From positions 45,033-109,032 of the forward strand of contig JAGAJN010000034.1 in assembly GCA_017828975.1 (NCBI GenBank): a stretch of 64,000 nucleotides of DNA, read 5' to 3'. This DNA comes from Oscillospiraceae bacterium (GTDB lineage Bacteria; Bacillota; Clostridia; Oscillospirales; Ruminococcaceae). This document shows positions 44,482 to 52,943 of the stretch, in pieces. The notes under the pieces are model-generated. The model worked only from the letters and a program-made list of their open reading frames with translations, had not been told where the DNA came from and did not search any database. Each line of letters begins with the position of its first letter. The stretch's first letter is position 1. Position numbers and translations under genes: made by a program.

Positions 44482-47421
44482 ATGAGTAAAATATATTCAC
44501 TTGGCATAGACGTTGGCTCTACCACCGTCAAGACCGTTATCTCCGACGAAAACGGGGAGATCATCTATTCAAAATATCAGCGTCATTTCTCTAAGGTAAA
44601 GGAAACCGCCGAGGAGCAGGTCAGGGCTATCGCCGCAGAATATCCCGATGCGGTCTTTAAGACTGCTGTTACGGGTTCTGCGGGACTTGGTCTTGCAAAT
44701 GCAGGCGGACTGCCCTTTGTTCAGGAGGTCTATGCGGCATTTGTCGCTATAAACAAGTGCTATCCCGACGCAGATGCGGCTATCGAGCTGGGCGGTGAGG
44801 ACGCAAAAATTATCTTCATAACAGGCGGCGTTGAGCAGAGAATGAACGGCTCCTGTGCAGGCGGTACGGGCGCATTCATCGACCAGATGGCAACACTTCT
44901 GGGCATTACCGCAGATGATATGGACGAGCTTTCTCTGAAATCGGAAAAGCTCTATCCCATTGCGTCCAGATGCGGAGTTTTCGCAAAATCGGACATTCAG
45001 CCGCTGCTTAATCAGGGTGCAAGACGTGAGGATATTGCCGCCTCCGTATTTCAGGCGGTGGTTGACCAGACCGTTTCGGGACTTGCTCAGGGACGTACCA
45101 TTGAGGGAAAGGTGCTTTTCCTTGGCGGACCTTTGTCATTCCTGAAGGGACTGAGAAAGGCATTTAAGGAGACTTTGAAGCTTGATGACGAGCATGCAAT
45201 ATTCCCCGAAAATGCACCTTGCTTCATGGCTTACGGCTCTGCACTTCACGCTATGGAAAACGGCGACAAGACCTATTCTGCGGAGGAAATTGCAAATCTT
45301 ATCAAAAATGCGGTCATGAGCGATTCCACCGTAACGGGCAGACGGCTCTTTGAAAGCCGTGAGGAATATGAAGCCTTCGTTGAACGTCACAAGAAATGCG
45401 ACCTTGCTTACGAGAGCATCGAAACCTATTCGGGAGATGCCTATCTCGGCGTTGACGCAGGCTCTACCACCACCAAAATGGTGCTTATCACCCCCGACGG
45501 AAAGCTGCTGTTCAAGCATTACGTTTCCAACAAGGGGCAGCCGTTGGACGTTGTTACAAAGCAGCTTCGGAGAATTTACGAGCTTATAGGCGACAGGGTA
45601 AACATTGTTGCGGGCGCAGTTACGGGCTACGGCGAGGAGCTTATCAAGGCGGCTGCGGGCGTTGATTACGGCGTTGTGGAAACAGTTGCTCATTATCGGG
45701 CGGCGTCATTTTTCCAGCCTGATGTTGACTTTATCATTGACATAGGCGGACAGGACATTAAGTGCTTTAAGATAAAAAATCACGCTATCGACAGCATTAT
45801 GCTCAACGAAGCGTGTTCCTCGGGCTGCGGCTCGTTTATACAGACCTTTGCCCTTGCTATGGGATATGACATTGCGGAATTCTCCCAGCTGGGACTGTTT
45901 GCGGAAAAGCCCGTTGACCTTGGCTCACGCTGCACGGTGTTTATGAACTCCAGCGTTAAGCAGGCTCAGAAGGACGGTGCTACCGTTGAGGATATTTCTG
46001 CGGGACTGTCCTCGTCCATCATCAAGAACGCTGTTTACAAGGTAATCAGAGCAAATTCCGCAGACGAGCTGGGAGAGAATATCGTCGTTCAGGGCGGTAC
46101 CTTCTTAAATGATGCGGTGCTGCGTTCCTTTGAGCTGGAGATGGGCAAAAACGTTGTCCGTCCCGCAATTGCAGGGCTGATGGGCGCATTCGGTGCGGCT
46201 CTTTACGCAAAGGAAAAGGCAGAGCAGGAGAAGCGCACAAGGTCGGGACTCATTTCTCAGAGCGACCTTGAAACATTTGCATACACCACCCGTCAGGCAA
46301 ACTGCAAGGGCTGTACCGCACATTGCAGTCTGACCATACTTACATTCTCCGACGGACACAAGTTCATCAGCGGAAACCGCTGCGAAAAGGGAGCGGGTCT
46401 GGCAGCAAAGAGCAATGTTCCGTCACTTTATGAATATAAATATAACAGGCTGCTTTCCTGTGTGGAGGAGAAGCCGTCCTCTGCAAAGGCTAAGGTGGGA
46501 CTGCCGCTTTGTCTGGGATTTTACGAGCAGCTGCCCTTCTGGCACAGAATGTTCACCGACTTAGGCTTTGAGGTGATAATCTCCGAGGAAAGCTCCCGAA
46601 AGACCTATTATAAGGGACAGCACACTATTCCGTCGGATACGGTCTGCTATCCCGCAAAGCTGGCTCACGGACATATCGAAAGCCTTCTGGAGCGCGGTGC
46701 GGACGTTATCTTCTATCCCTGCGAAAGCTATAATGTTGACGAGGGCGGCAGCGATAATCACTATAACTGTCCCGTTGTTGCGTACTATCCCGAGCTTTTG
46801 AAGGCGAATGTTGCGTCCCTTAATGAGGAGAATTTTATCTGTCCGCATATTGACATAAATCTGAAAAAGCACGCTGTTTCCGTAATCGAAAAGGCTTTTG
46901 AAAAATATGGTCTGACAAAATCCGCCATTTCCGATGCTTATGACAATGCTTGGAATGCCCTGAAAACCTATCAGAGCGATGTTGAAAGCAAGGGCAAGGA
47001 GATAATCGACTATGCCCGTCTTAACAATATGCCTATTATTGTGCTTTCGGGACGTCCCTATCACATTGACCCTGAGATAAATCACGGTATCTGCAAGCTG
47101 ATAACTTCCCTGGGAATGGCGGTTATCACCGAGGACGCTGTGTTCAGAAACGTGTCCACGCCGAAGCTTGATGTTCTCAATCAGTGGACATATCACGCAA
47201 GGCTTTACCGTGCGGCGGAGTATGTGACCACTCAGGCGGATATGCAGCTGGTACAGCTTGTGTCCTTCGGCTGCGGAATCGACGCCATTACCACCGATGA
47301 GGTAAGGCATATTCTGGAAAGCAAGGGCAAGCTTTACACTCAGCTGAAAATCGACGAGATAAACAATCTGGGTGCGGCAAAAATACGTCTTAGAAGCCTT
47401 GTGGCAGCTATGGGACGTTAA
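44482..47421 (+). CDS. 2-hydroxyacyl-CoA dehydratase activase (double ASKHA domain, DUF2229)
   Basis: 979 residues. Two BadF/BadG-type ATPase domains in tandem: GIDVGSTTVKTVI with NGSCAGGTGAFIDQMA, then GVDAGSTTTKMVL with EACSSGCGSFIQTFA; each cysteine belongs to the 4Fe-4S site bridging the activase dimer. A C-terminal DUF2229 region follows (CKGCTAHCSLT, LCLGFYEQLPFWHRMF). These proteins inject an electron, driven by ATP, into 2-hydroxyacyl-CoA dehydratase or benzoyl-CoA reductase type enzymes. The next gene, ten bases on, is the matching subunit. The physiological substrate is not known. Confidence 0.93.
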   Translation: MSKIYSLGIDVGSTTVKTVISDENGEIIYSKYQRHFSKVKETAEEQVRAIAAEYPDAVFKTAVTGSAGLGLANAGGLPFVQEVYAAFVAINKCYPDADAAIELGGEDAKIIFITGGVEQRMNGSCAGGTGAFIDQMATLLGITADDMDELSLKSEKLYPIASRCGVFAKSDIQPLLNQGARREDIAASVFQAVVDQTVSGLAQGRTIEGKVLFLGGPLSFLKGLRKAFKETLKLDDEHAIFPENAPCFMAYGSALHAMENGDKTYSAEEIANLIKNAVMSDSTVTGRRLFESREEYEAFVERHKKCDLAYESIETYSGDAYLGVDAGSTTTKMVLITPDGKLLFKHYVSNKGQPLDVVTKQLRRIYELIGDRVNIVAGAVTGYGEELIKAAAGVDYGVVETVAHYRAASFFQPDVDFIIDIGGQDIKCFKIKNHAIDSIMLNEACSSGCGSFIQTFALAMGYDIAEFSQLGLFAEKPVDLGSRCTVFMNSSVKQAQKDGATVEDISAGLSSSIIKNAVYKVIRANSADELGENIVVQGGTFLNDAVLRSFELEMGKNVVRPAIAGLMGAFGAALYAKEKAEQEKRTRSGLISQSDLETFAYTTRQANCKGCTAHCSLTILTFSDGHKFISGNRCEKGAGLAAKSNVPSLYEYKYNRLLSCVEEKPSSAKAKVGLPLCLGFYEQLPFWHRMFTDLGFEVIISEESSRKTYYKGQHTIPSDTVCYPAKLAHGHIESLLERGADVIFYPCESYNVDEGGSDNHYNCPVVAYYPELLKANVASLNEENFICPHIDINLKKHAVSVIEKAFEKYGLTKSAISDAYDNAWNALKTYQSDVESKGKEIIDYARLNNMPIIVLSGRPYHIDPEINHGICKLITSLGMAVITEDAVFRNVSTPKLDVLNQWTYHARLYRAAEYVTTQADMQLVQLVSFGCGIDAITTDEVRHILESKGKLYTQLKIDEINNLGAAKIRLRSLVAAMGR

Positions 47422-47431
47422 GGAGGACAAA

Positions 47432-48649
47432 ATGTCTAACGCCGTTTTTACCCCCGAAATGAAGGATACCCACACTATACTTATCCCCGATATGCTGCCC
47501 GTGCATTTTCGGCTGATAGCGTCCATACTCGATCAGTACGGCTATAAGACTGAGTTGCTTCGTAATGACGGACGGAGTGTTGTTGACGAGGGACTAAAGC
47601 ATGTCCACAACGACACCTGTTATCCCGCACTGCTTGTTATCGGGCAGTTTATGGATGCACTGAAAAGCGGGAAATATGACCCGAACAAGGTGGCGCTGCT
47701 CATATCTCAGACGGGCGGCGGGTGCAGAGCGTCCAACTATATCCATCTGCTGCGGAAGGCGCTTGACAAGGAATATCCGCAGATACCCGTGCTTTCGTTG
47801 AATTTCAGCGGTCTGGAAAAGGGAAGCGGATTTCAGATAACACCGCAGATGTTGTTCAAAATGCTGTTTGCCGTCCTTTACGGGGACATTCTCATGCTGA
47901 CATACAACGAGTCGAGGGCTTACGAGCTTAACAAGGGTGATTCCCAAAAAGTCCTTGACAAATGGATAAATATCATCACGAAGCGCCTTGAAAAGGGCGG
48001 TTACACCAAAACAAAGCAGACCTATCGGGCGATTCTGGACGATTTTGCCGCTGTTTCCCGTTCAAAGGAAAAGAAGCCGAGAGTGGGGATAGTGGGCGAG
48101 ATATATGTAAAATATTCTCCGCTGGCAAATAATCATCTGGAGGAATTTCTGCTGTCCGAGGGGTGCGAGCCTGTGGTGCCGTCTTTTCTGGATTTCTGCC
48201 TTTACTGTGCCGTGAACAACGTCAATGACGGGGAGATTTACGGTTTCAAAAACAAGACCACATTCACCTTTGGCGTCGGATACAAGCTTATTTACGCAAA
48301 GCAGCGTGAGATGATAAAGGTGTATAAGGAGCATGGCGAGTTCACCCCACCTCATGATTTCGAGGAGCTTCGTCATTACGCCGACAAGTATTTCCATCAG
48401 GGCGTGAAGATGGGCGAGGGCTGGCTTATCCCCGCAGAAATGGCGGCTTTGGAGGAGGGCGGTGTGCGGAACATTATCTGCACTCAGCCTTTCGGTTGTC
48501 TGCCCAATCATATTGTGGCAAAGGGCGTTTCCCGTGTTATCAAGGAGGCTTATCCGCAGGCGAATATTGTTGCCGTTGATTATGACCCCGGAGCCACAAA
48601 GGTCAATCAGGAAAACAGGATAAAGCTGATGCTTGCCAATGCAAGGTGA
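47432..48649 (+). CDS. 2-hydroxyacyl-CoA dehydratase subunit-like protein
   Basis: 405 residues, HgdB/HgdC-like fold: NDTCYPALLVIGQFMDAL, ISQTGGGCRASNYIHLLRKAL, LSLNFSGLEKGSGFQI and VGIVGEIYVKYSPLANNHLEEFL. Cysteines at the cluster-binding positions are preserved in part. ATG 47432 follows AAGGAGGAC; a longer frame from 47372 overlaps the preceding gene. It is the usual partner of the tandem activase, forming a system of unknown substrate. Confidence 0.92.
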   Translation: MSNAVFTPEMKDTHTILIPDMLPVHFRLIASILDQYGYKTELLRNDGRSVVDEGLKHVHNDTCYPALLVIGQFMDALKSGKYDPNKVALLISQTGGGCRASNYIHLLRKALDKEYPQIPVLSLNFSGLEKGSGFQITPQMLFKMLFAVLYGDILMLTYNESRAYELNKGDSQKVLDKWINIITKRLEKGGYTKTKQTYRAILDDFAAVSRSKEKKPRVGIVGEIYVKYSPLANNHLEEFLLSEGCEPVVPSFLDFCLYCAVNNVNDGEIYGFKNKTTFTFGVGYKLIYAKQREMIKVYKEHGEFTPPHDFEELRHYADKYFHQGVKMGEGWLIPAEMAALEEGGVRNIICTQPFGCLPNHIVAKGVSRVIKEAYPQANIVAVDYDPGATKVNQENRIKLMLANAR

Positions 48650-48674
48650 AATTTTTCCGTTGAGGTGACTTTAT

Positions 48675-49106
48675 ATGTATTATTTATGCAGTGCGTGCAA
48701 TTCCGACGGTGTAGTTGAATATCTGTTTTTTGACCCCGATGCAAAGGCTGTTTTCGCAAAGGACTATAACTCTGCCGTTGAGCTGATAACGCAGCATAAG
48801 GTGGAAAATGCCAAGCTGGAAAATTCGGTCATAAAGGCTGCCGACCGTGTGAATAAGGTAAGGCTGACTGCCGAAAACCGCAGCAAAAGCGTGGCTTTCT
48901 ATATCTATTCCGAAGATGACGAACTTATTTACGCCGTTGACAACAGGGGCGAGATATTTGTTATGTCCATAAACGTTGCGGTGGAATTTTTCAAGGGCAA
49001 AACGCTTTTGAATGCCACTCTTCATAAGGACGGCGTTGAAGTTTGCGGCGCAAAAAGGTTCACCAATGCCCTTAACCGTGATTATAGGCATGCTGTTACA
49101 AAGTAA
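48675..49106 (+). CDS. Hypothetical protein, 143 residues
   Basis: Not recognised. Soluble, with an N-terminal CSACNSDG pair of cysteines and an alternating strand/helix pattern (VAFYIYSEDDELIYAVDN). GAGGTG before the ATG, 25 bases after the dehydratase-like gene, and followed by a terminator, so it is the last gene of the operon. Confidence 0.85.
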   Translation: MYYLCSACNSDGVVEYLFFDPDAKAVFAKDYNSAVELITQHKVENAKLENSVIKAADRVNKVRLTAENRSKSVAFYIYSEDDELIYAVDNRGEIFVMSINVAVEFFKGKTLLNATLHKDGVEVCGAKRFTNALNRDYRHAVTK

Positions 49107-49142
49107 AAAAAACCTCTTCGGCAATAGTCGGAGAGGTTTTGG
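49105..49142 (+). terminator. Terminator of the activase operon
   Basis: AACCTCT (49111-49117) with AGAGGTT (49132-49138) and inner C-G pairs, then TTTTGG. Confidence 0.8.
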
Positions 49143-49154
49143 TGTATGTCTATC

Positions 49155-49190
49155 ATAAAAACAAAAACTCCGCAGCAAAACTGCGGAGTT
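49155..49190 (-). terminator. Terminator of tRNA-Ser(GGA)
   Basis: Perfect 10-base stem AACTCCGCAG (49166-49175) with CTGCGGAGTT (49181-49190); on the minus strand followed by TTTGTTTTT. Confidence 0.85.
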
Positions 49191-49192
49191 AG

Positions 49193-49285
49193 TGGCGGAG
49201 AAGGAGGGATTCGAACCCTCGATGTGCTATTAACACATACACGAGTTCCAGTCGTGCGCCATAAACCGGGCTAGGCGACTTCTCC
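49193..49285 (-). tRNA. tRNA-Ser (anticodon GGA)
   Basis: Minus strand: acceptor GGAGAAG with CTTCTCC, encoded CCA end (complement of TGG at 49193-49195). The anticodon loop ACTGGAACT gives GGA. Long variable arm ATGTGTTAATAGCACAT and a standard GGGTTCGAATCCC T arm. Confidence 0.97.
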
Positions 49286-49427
49286 ATAGCTTGTATATCT
49301 TCAAGCGACTATTATATTATATCAGAAATTACGGCAAATGTCAAGGATTTTCGATATGTCAAAATAAACAATTTTAGACGATGATTTGTCAATACAGATG
49401 TGCATATTTCTGCAAAAACAAATTCTG

Positions 49428-49456
49428 TTGACTATTGCCCGAAAATGTGATATAAT
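49428..49456 (+). promoter_or_regulatory. Promoter of pyrE
   Basis: TTGACT (49428-49433), 17-base spacer, TATAAT (49451-49456), 45 bases before the ATG. A palindrome AACCGGTT is in the short leader (about 49478-49485). Confidence 0.8.
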
Positions 49457-49500
49457 GAAAAAAACTGCGGAATCGTAACCGGTTCGGAAAGGATAGAAAA

Positions 49501-50154
49501 ATGAGCTACAAGGACGAATTTATCAAGTTTATGGTGGAAAGCGGAGTGCTGACCTTTGGAGATTTTACCCTGAAAAGCGGCAGAAAAGCACCCTATTTCA
49601 TCAACACGGGAAACTATAAAACAGGTGCTCAGCTGGCAAAGCTGGGCGAGTTTTACGCTGAGTGTATCAAGGAGAACGGCATTGAAGCAGACACGCTGTT
49701 CGGTCCCGCTTACAAGGGTATCCCGCTGTCCGTTTCTGCCTGCACTGCGCTGTTCAACAAGTTCGGCATTGACGTGAACTACTGCTTCGACCGCAAGGAA
49801 GCCAAGGATCACGGCGAGGGCGGAATGTTCGTGGGCAAGCAGCTGACCGACGGCGAAAAGGTAGTTATCATCGAGGACGTTATGACCTCGGGCAAGGCTC
49901 TGCGTGAGGTAATGCCCAAGCTGACCGCTGCCGCAAAGGTGAACGTTACGGGTATGGTCATTACCGTTGACAGAATGGAAAAGGGTCAGGGCGAGATGAG
50001 TGCCGTTCAGGAGGCTTACAGGGATTTCGGCGTTAAGGTGTATTCCATAGTTACCATTAACGACATTATTGACGCTATTGAAAGAGGAGTTATCGGCTTC
50101 TCTGAATATCTTGACAAGATGAAGGAATATCGTTCGGTTTACGGTGTGAACTGA
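49501..50154 (+). CDS. pyrE: Orotate phosphoribosyltransferase
   Basis: 217 residues. Transfers the phosphoribosyl group of PRPP to orotate in UMP synthesis. The PRPP loop is KVVIIEDVMTSGKALRE; the flexible loop CFDRKEAKDHGEGG and the substrate-binding FTLKSGRKAPYFIN are all there. GGAAAGG before the ATG. Separate from other pyr genes here; a strong terminator follows. Confidence 0.97.
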   Translation: MSYKDEFIKFMVESGVLTFGDFTLKSGRKAPYFINTGNYKTGAQLAKLGEFYAECIKENGIEADTLFGPAYKGIPLSVSACTALFNKFGIDVNYCFDRKEAKDHGEGGMFVGKQLTDGEKVVIIEDVMTSGKALREVMPKLTAAAKVNVTGMVITVDRMEKGQGEMSAVQEAYRDFGVKVYSIVTINDIIDAIERGVIGFSEYLDKMKEYRSVYGVN

Positions 50155-50174
50155 TTTTTTTACAAGGACGTGTG

Positions 50175-50212
50175 AAAGCCGCTCCCGAGGAGTTTCGGGG
50201 GCGGCTTTTTAT
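50175..50212 (+). terminator. Terminator of pyrE
   Basis: AAAGCCGC (50175-50182) with GCGGCTTT (50201-50208) and a TCCCGAGG/CGGGGG inner stem, then TTTATAG. Confidence 0.85.
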
Positions 50213-50454
50213 AGTTATGCAGATAGAAATCAGAGCTTCCATCTTTCAATCAATTCGGGGGTATGTGAAAAATGAACGATCCAATGAAAAAATCCATATC
50301 CATATTCCAAAAGCTCCAATCTTCACTTGGCTTTTCATAAATAATATTTATTACCTCTTTGTTGTCAGCCTTAAATGTAAATCTACATAGTTTATTGCCT
50401 TTTAATATTTCGTGATGAAACTCGAAATTTATAAACAAATAAATTCAGCCCAAC

Positions 50455-50495
50455 CAAAAAAGAACGCCAAAGTCATCATCACGACCTTGGCGTTC
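50455..50495 (-). terminator. Terminator of the zinc-ribbon membrane protein gene (first repeat copy)
   Basis: GAACGCCAA (50462-50470) with TTGGCGTTC (50487-50495); on the minus strand followed by TTTTTT. It lies within the 59-base repeat also found at 51461. In the rest of the 50155-50581 gap I see nothing but the pyrE terminator and AT-rich sequence with a short remnant. Confidence 0.75.
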
Positions 50496-50520
50496 AGCGT
50501 TTTCATACAATTATTCGGCA
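50462..50520 (-). repeat. 59-base direct repeat, copy 1 (gene end plus terminator)
   Basis: Identical to 51461-51519 save one base. Copy 2 spans the stop of the NTF2-like gene and its terminator stem; copy 1 stands alone, and beyond it 50521-50560 keeps diverged similarity to the coding end (GCCCCC and neighbouring bases), so it looks like the remnant of a duplicated gene. Confidence 0.85.
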
Positions 50521-50581
50521 TTTCAGTTTATGCCCCCATAGATTGTCTATATTTATATTCCATGCGGCAACAGCAGCATAC

Positions 50582-51268
50582 TCACAAAGCAGGCTCTGCT
50601 CTCTCTTTTCTGACTTGAGCTTTTGCGATCATTTCATTTTCAATCGTTATAATATCAATTTCCTTGCAACAGTCAGTGTCGGGAGTTTTCCCCATAATTT
50701 TGAAAAAGAGAGTGATATCATTTTCCTTGATCTCATAATCGGCTAAAATGGCATAATACCTATGTTCATTAGATAATAAATACATATCATAGATATGCAA
50801 CGCTTCGATGTTTGAGCTTATCGGTATCGTCAAAATAATATTCGCTTTCGGGAGCAGAATTAATGCGTTTTTTATTACTGAGTTATCCGAAACAACTTTA
50901 TTATTTCGTGTCTTATAATACAACTCTTCGTCTATATAATCAATAGCTTTTTTATAATTGCTGTTATTTTCTACCGGCAAATAGCCATTTCGGGATCTAT
51001 TAATTGTTCGTTTGAAGTTAAGATCGTTTATAACAAGCGAAATAATTGCTGCAATACAAAGTATTAATGCCAAAACAAGCAGAATGCCCTGAAAAATAGT
51101 ATAGTTCAAATTATTTATATCATTGTTTTTGCTATTAAATATTGAAATTATGTTTAAAATTATTATTAGTGTCACCAGCATACTGACCGATATTTTATGC
51201 AGTTTTATGAAAAAACTGCTGCTGTTTGGAATTTTCGTAAGCTTACCATTACACTCCGGACAAATCAT
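50582..51268 (-). CDS. Zinc-ribbon two-helix membrane protein, probably frameshifted at its start
   Basis: 228 residues from an ATG at 51268: a zinc knuckle (MICPECNGKL), two membrane helices (about 27-46 and 60-82) and a soluble AT-rich C-terminal domain of about 145 residues not recognised. The frame immediately upstream encodes VSDYIICPNCGKK, the first half of the same zinc ribbon, but ends in TGA; one extra A in the run at 51316-51321 would join them. So the gene is either shifted by one base, a sequencing slip, or read only from 51268. Base composition is lower in GC than the neighbours. Confidence 0.6.
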   Translation of the reverse strand: MICPECNGKLTKIPNSSSFFIKLHKISVSMLVTLIIILNIISIFNSKNNDINNLNYTIFQGILLVLALILCIAAIISLVINDLNFKRTINRSRNGYLPVENNSNYKKAIDYIDEELYYKTRNNKVVSDNSVIKNALILLPKANIILTIPISSNIEALHIYDMYLLSNEHRYYAILADYEIKENDITLFFKIMGKTPDTDCCKEIDIITIENEMIAKAQVRKERAEPAL

Positions 51269-51354
51269 ATATCTAAAATACTCTGCGGTGACAGCCTTTG
51301 CCGTGTTAATATTAATTTTTTGCCGCAGTTAGGGCAGATAATATAATCAGACAC
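51265..51354 (-). pseudogene. Out-of-frame 5-prime end of the zinc-ribbon protein gene
   Basis: 29 codons from GTG 51354 encoding VSDYIICPNCGKK and then drifting to TGA. Its CPNC pair would complete the CPEC pair of the downstream frame as a four-cysteine zinc ribbon. Joining by adding one A in the six-A run (51316-51321) gives INTAKAVTAEYFRYMICPEC. Confidence 0.65.
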
Positions 51355-51460
51355 TTTATTAACCCCCGATTCCATAAATACAGGTCGGCTTAGTGAAGAG
51401 TGCGGAAAGAAAAATTAATCTGCTGCTAAAATCGCAAATTTCACTTTCCACATTTTTAAT

Positions 51461-51519
51461 GAACGCCAAAGTCATCATCACGACCTTGGCGTTCAGCGTT
51501 TTCATATAATTATTCGGCA
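51461..51519 (-). repeat. 59-base direct repeat, copy 2
   Basis: Second copy of the repeat at 50462-50520. Here it contains the TAA stop of the NTF2-like gene and the GAACGCC stem after it, but no U run follows, so terminator strength is doubtful. Confidence 0.85.
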
Positions 51520-51959
51520 ATAACAAAATCCGTCTGTGCCCCCGCAATTTTCCACTTGCCGTTTTCACGGACCAGGATAAAGCTGTAAAAATTCTCCGTT
51601 GCATCGTTATCCCCGCCGTATGCGGTAACGGTGCAGTTGTAGATAAATTCGTCATTTGACAGAATATCTCTGGACTCAAAATCATATTTTACGGACAAAT
51701 CATCACCGTAGAGGGCGAGAAGCTGCGCTCTGGACTTTTCAAGGTCAGCCAGAAATGCCGCCTTGTCCAGCTCTGCGGAAAGCAGCGGTTCTATTTTGTC
51801 AATGCTACCGCTTTTGTATAGCGTAAGCGTTTTTGAGATAAGCTTGCCCTGTCCCGAAAGATAAACAGAAAGGGCAAGCACGGCGGCAAGAATAATCAGC
51901 GAAAGCCCGAAAAACAGCTTTCCTACGACCTTTCCCGCCTTATTGTTTGTTTCGGACAT
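51510..51959 (-). CDS. Membrane-anchored NTF2-like/DUF4878-type hypothetical protein
   Basis: 149 residues: a basic N-terminus, one helix at about 16-33 and an exterior domain ending in RENGKWKIAGAQTDFVIAE, the common end of NTF2-like lumazine-type domains. No catalytic residues. Follows glucokinase by 18 bases on the same strand, so probably the third gene of the manA-glcK operon. Confidence 0.7.
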   Translation of the reverse strand: MSETNNKAGKVVGKLFFGLSLIILAAVLALSVYLSGQGKLISKTLTLYKSGSIDKIEPLLSAELDKAAFLADLEKSRAQLLALYGDDLSVKYDFESRDILSNDEFIYNCTVTAYGGDNDATENFYSFILVRENGKWKIAGAQTDFVIAE

Positions 51960-51977
51960 CTTTATATTTCTCCCGAA

Positions 51978-52928
51978 TTATGAGTTGCCCAGGAATGCAG
52001 CACCGATAATGCCTGCGTCATTTCCGAGAGCGGCGACCTCAATTCTTGTGTTTTTGTCCAACATTCTGGTGTAAACTTCCTTTTTAACAAGCTCTCTCAT
52101 AGGCACCATAAGGGGATCGCCCTCGTTGCAGACACCGCCGCCGATGCAGAGAACATCGGGCTGGAAAATGTTGATAGCGTTGGTGATACCCGCTGCCAGA
52201 TACTTGATATACTTGTCAACGACTTCCTTTGCGGACTTATCGCCTGCACGCATAGCGTTAAATGCCAGTCTTGCGGACACCTTTCCGTCCTCGGCTGCCA
52301 TTTTGTGCATAACGCTTGCGGGGTCGGCTTCCATTGCTTCCTTGGTCATACGGATAAGACCCGTTGCAGAGGAGAACACCTCAAAGCAGCCCTTTCTTCC
52401 GCAGGTACACTGAGGGCCGTCCACCTCGATAACAATGTGTCCCAGCTCTGCGCCTGCAAGGTTTGAGCCTGTGAGAATTTTTCCGTCAACGATAATTCCT
52501 GCGCCTACGCCTGTTCCCAGAGTGATGCAGACAGCGTCCTTTGCGCCCTTTGCAGCACCTGCAACGAACTCGCCGTAAGCCGCAGCATTTGCATCATTTG
52601 CAACGTAAACGGGCTTATTGATATGCTCCTGAATATACTTTCTTACGGGGACATCGTGGAAATCAAGGTTGTTGGAGTAGGGGATCGTTCCGTTAACATT
52701 GTCGGCAATACCGGGAGTTCCGATGCCTATCCATTCAACGTCATCAATGGAAATACCCGCCTTTTGTGCAGCCTCAATGGACACCTTTGCCATGTCGTCG
52801 CAAATTTCCTTTGCGGGACGGGGGCAGAGAGTCTTGGTGGTAGCCTTTGCGATTATCTCAAAATTCTCGTTTACAACGCCTGCCTTGATGTTTGTTCCGC
52901 CCAGGTCAATACCGATATAATACTTCAT
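51978..52928 (-). CDS. glcK: ROK-family glucokinase
   Basis: 316 residues. Phosphorylates glucose with ATP. N-terminal phosphate motif GIDLGGTNIKAGVV, DANAAAYGEF, ITLGTGVGAGIIVDGKIL, and the ROK zinc motif CTCGRKGCFE are present. GAGGAAA before the ATG, 15 bases after manA stop, so cotranscribed with it: sugar-6-phosphate entry into glycolysis. Confidence 0.95.
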   Translation of the reverse strand: MKYYIGIDLGGTNIKAGVVNENFEIIAKATTKTLCPRPAKEICDDMAKVSIEAAQKAGISIDDVEWIGIGTPGIADNVNGTIPYSNNLDFHDVPVRKYIQEHINKPVYVANDANAAAYGEFVAGAAKGAKDAVCITLGTGVGAGIIVDGKILTGSNLAGAELGHIVIEVDGPQCTCGRKGCFEVFSSATGLIRMTKEAMEADPASVMHKMAAEDGKVSARLAFNAMRAGDKSAKEVVDKYIKYLAAGITNAINIFQPDVLCIGGGVCNEGDPLMVPMRELVKKEVYTRMLDKNTRIEVAALGNDAGIIGAAFLGNS

Positions 52929-52943
52929 AATTTTTCCTCCAAA

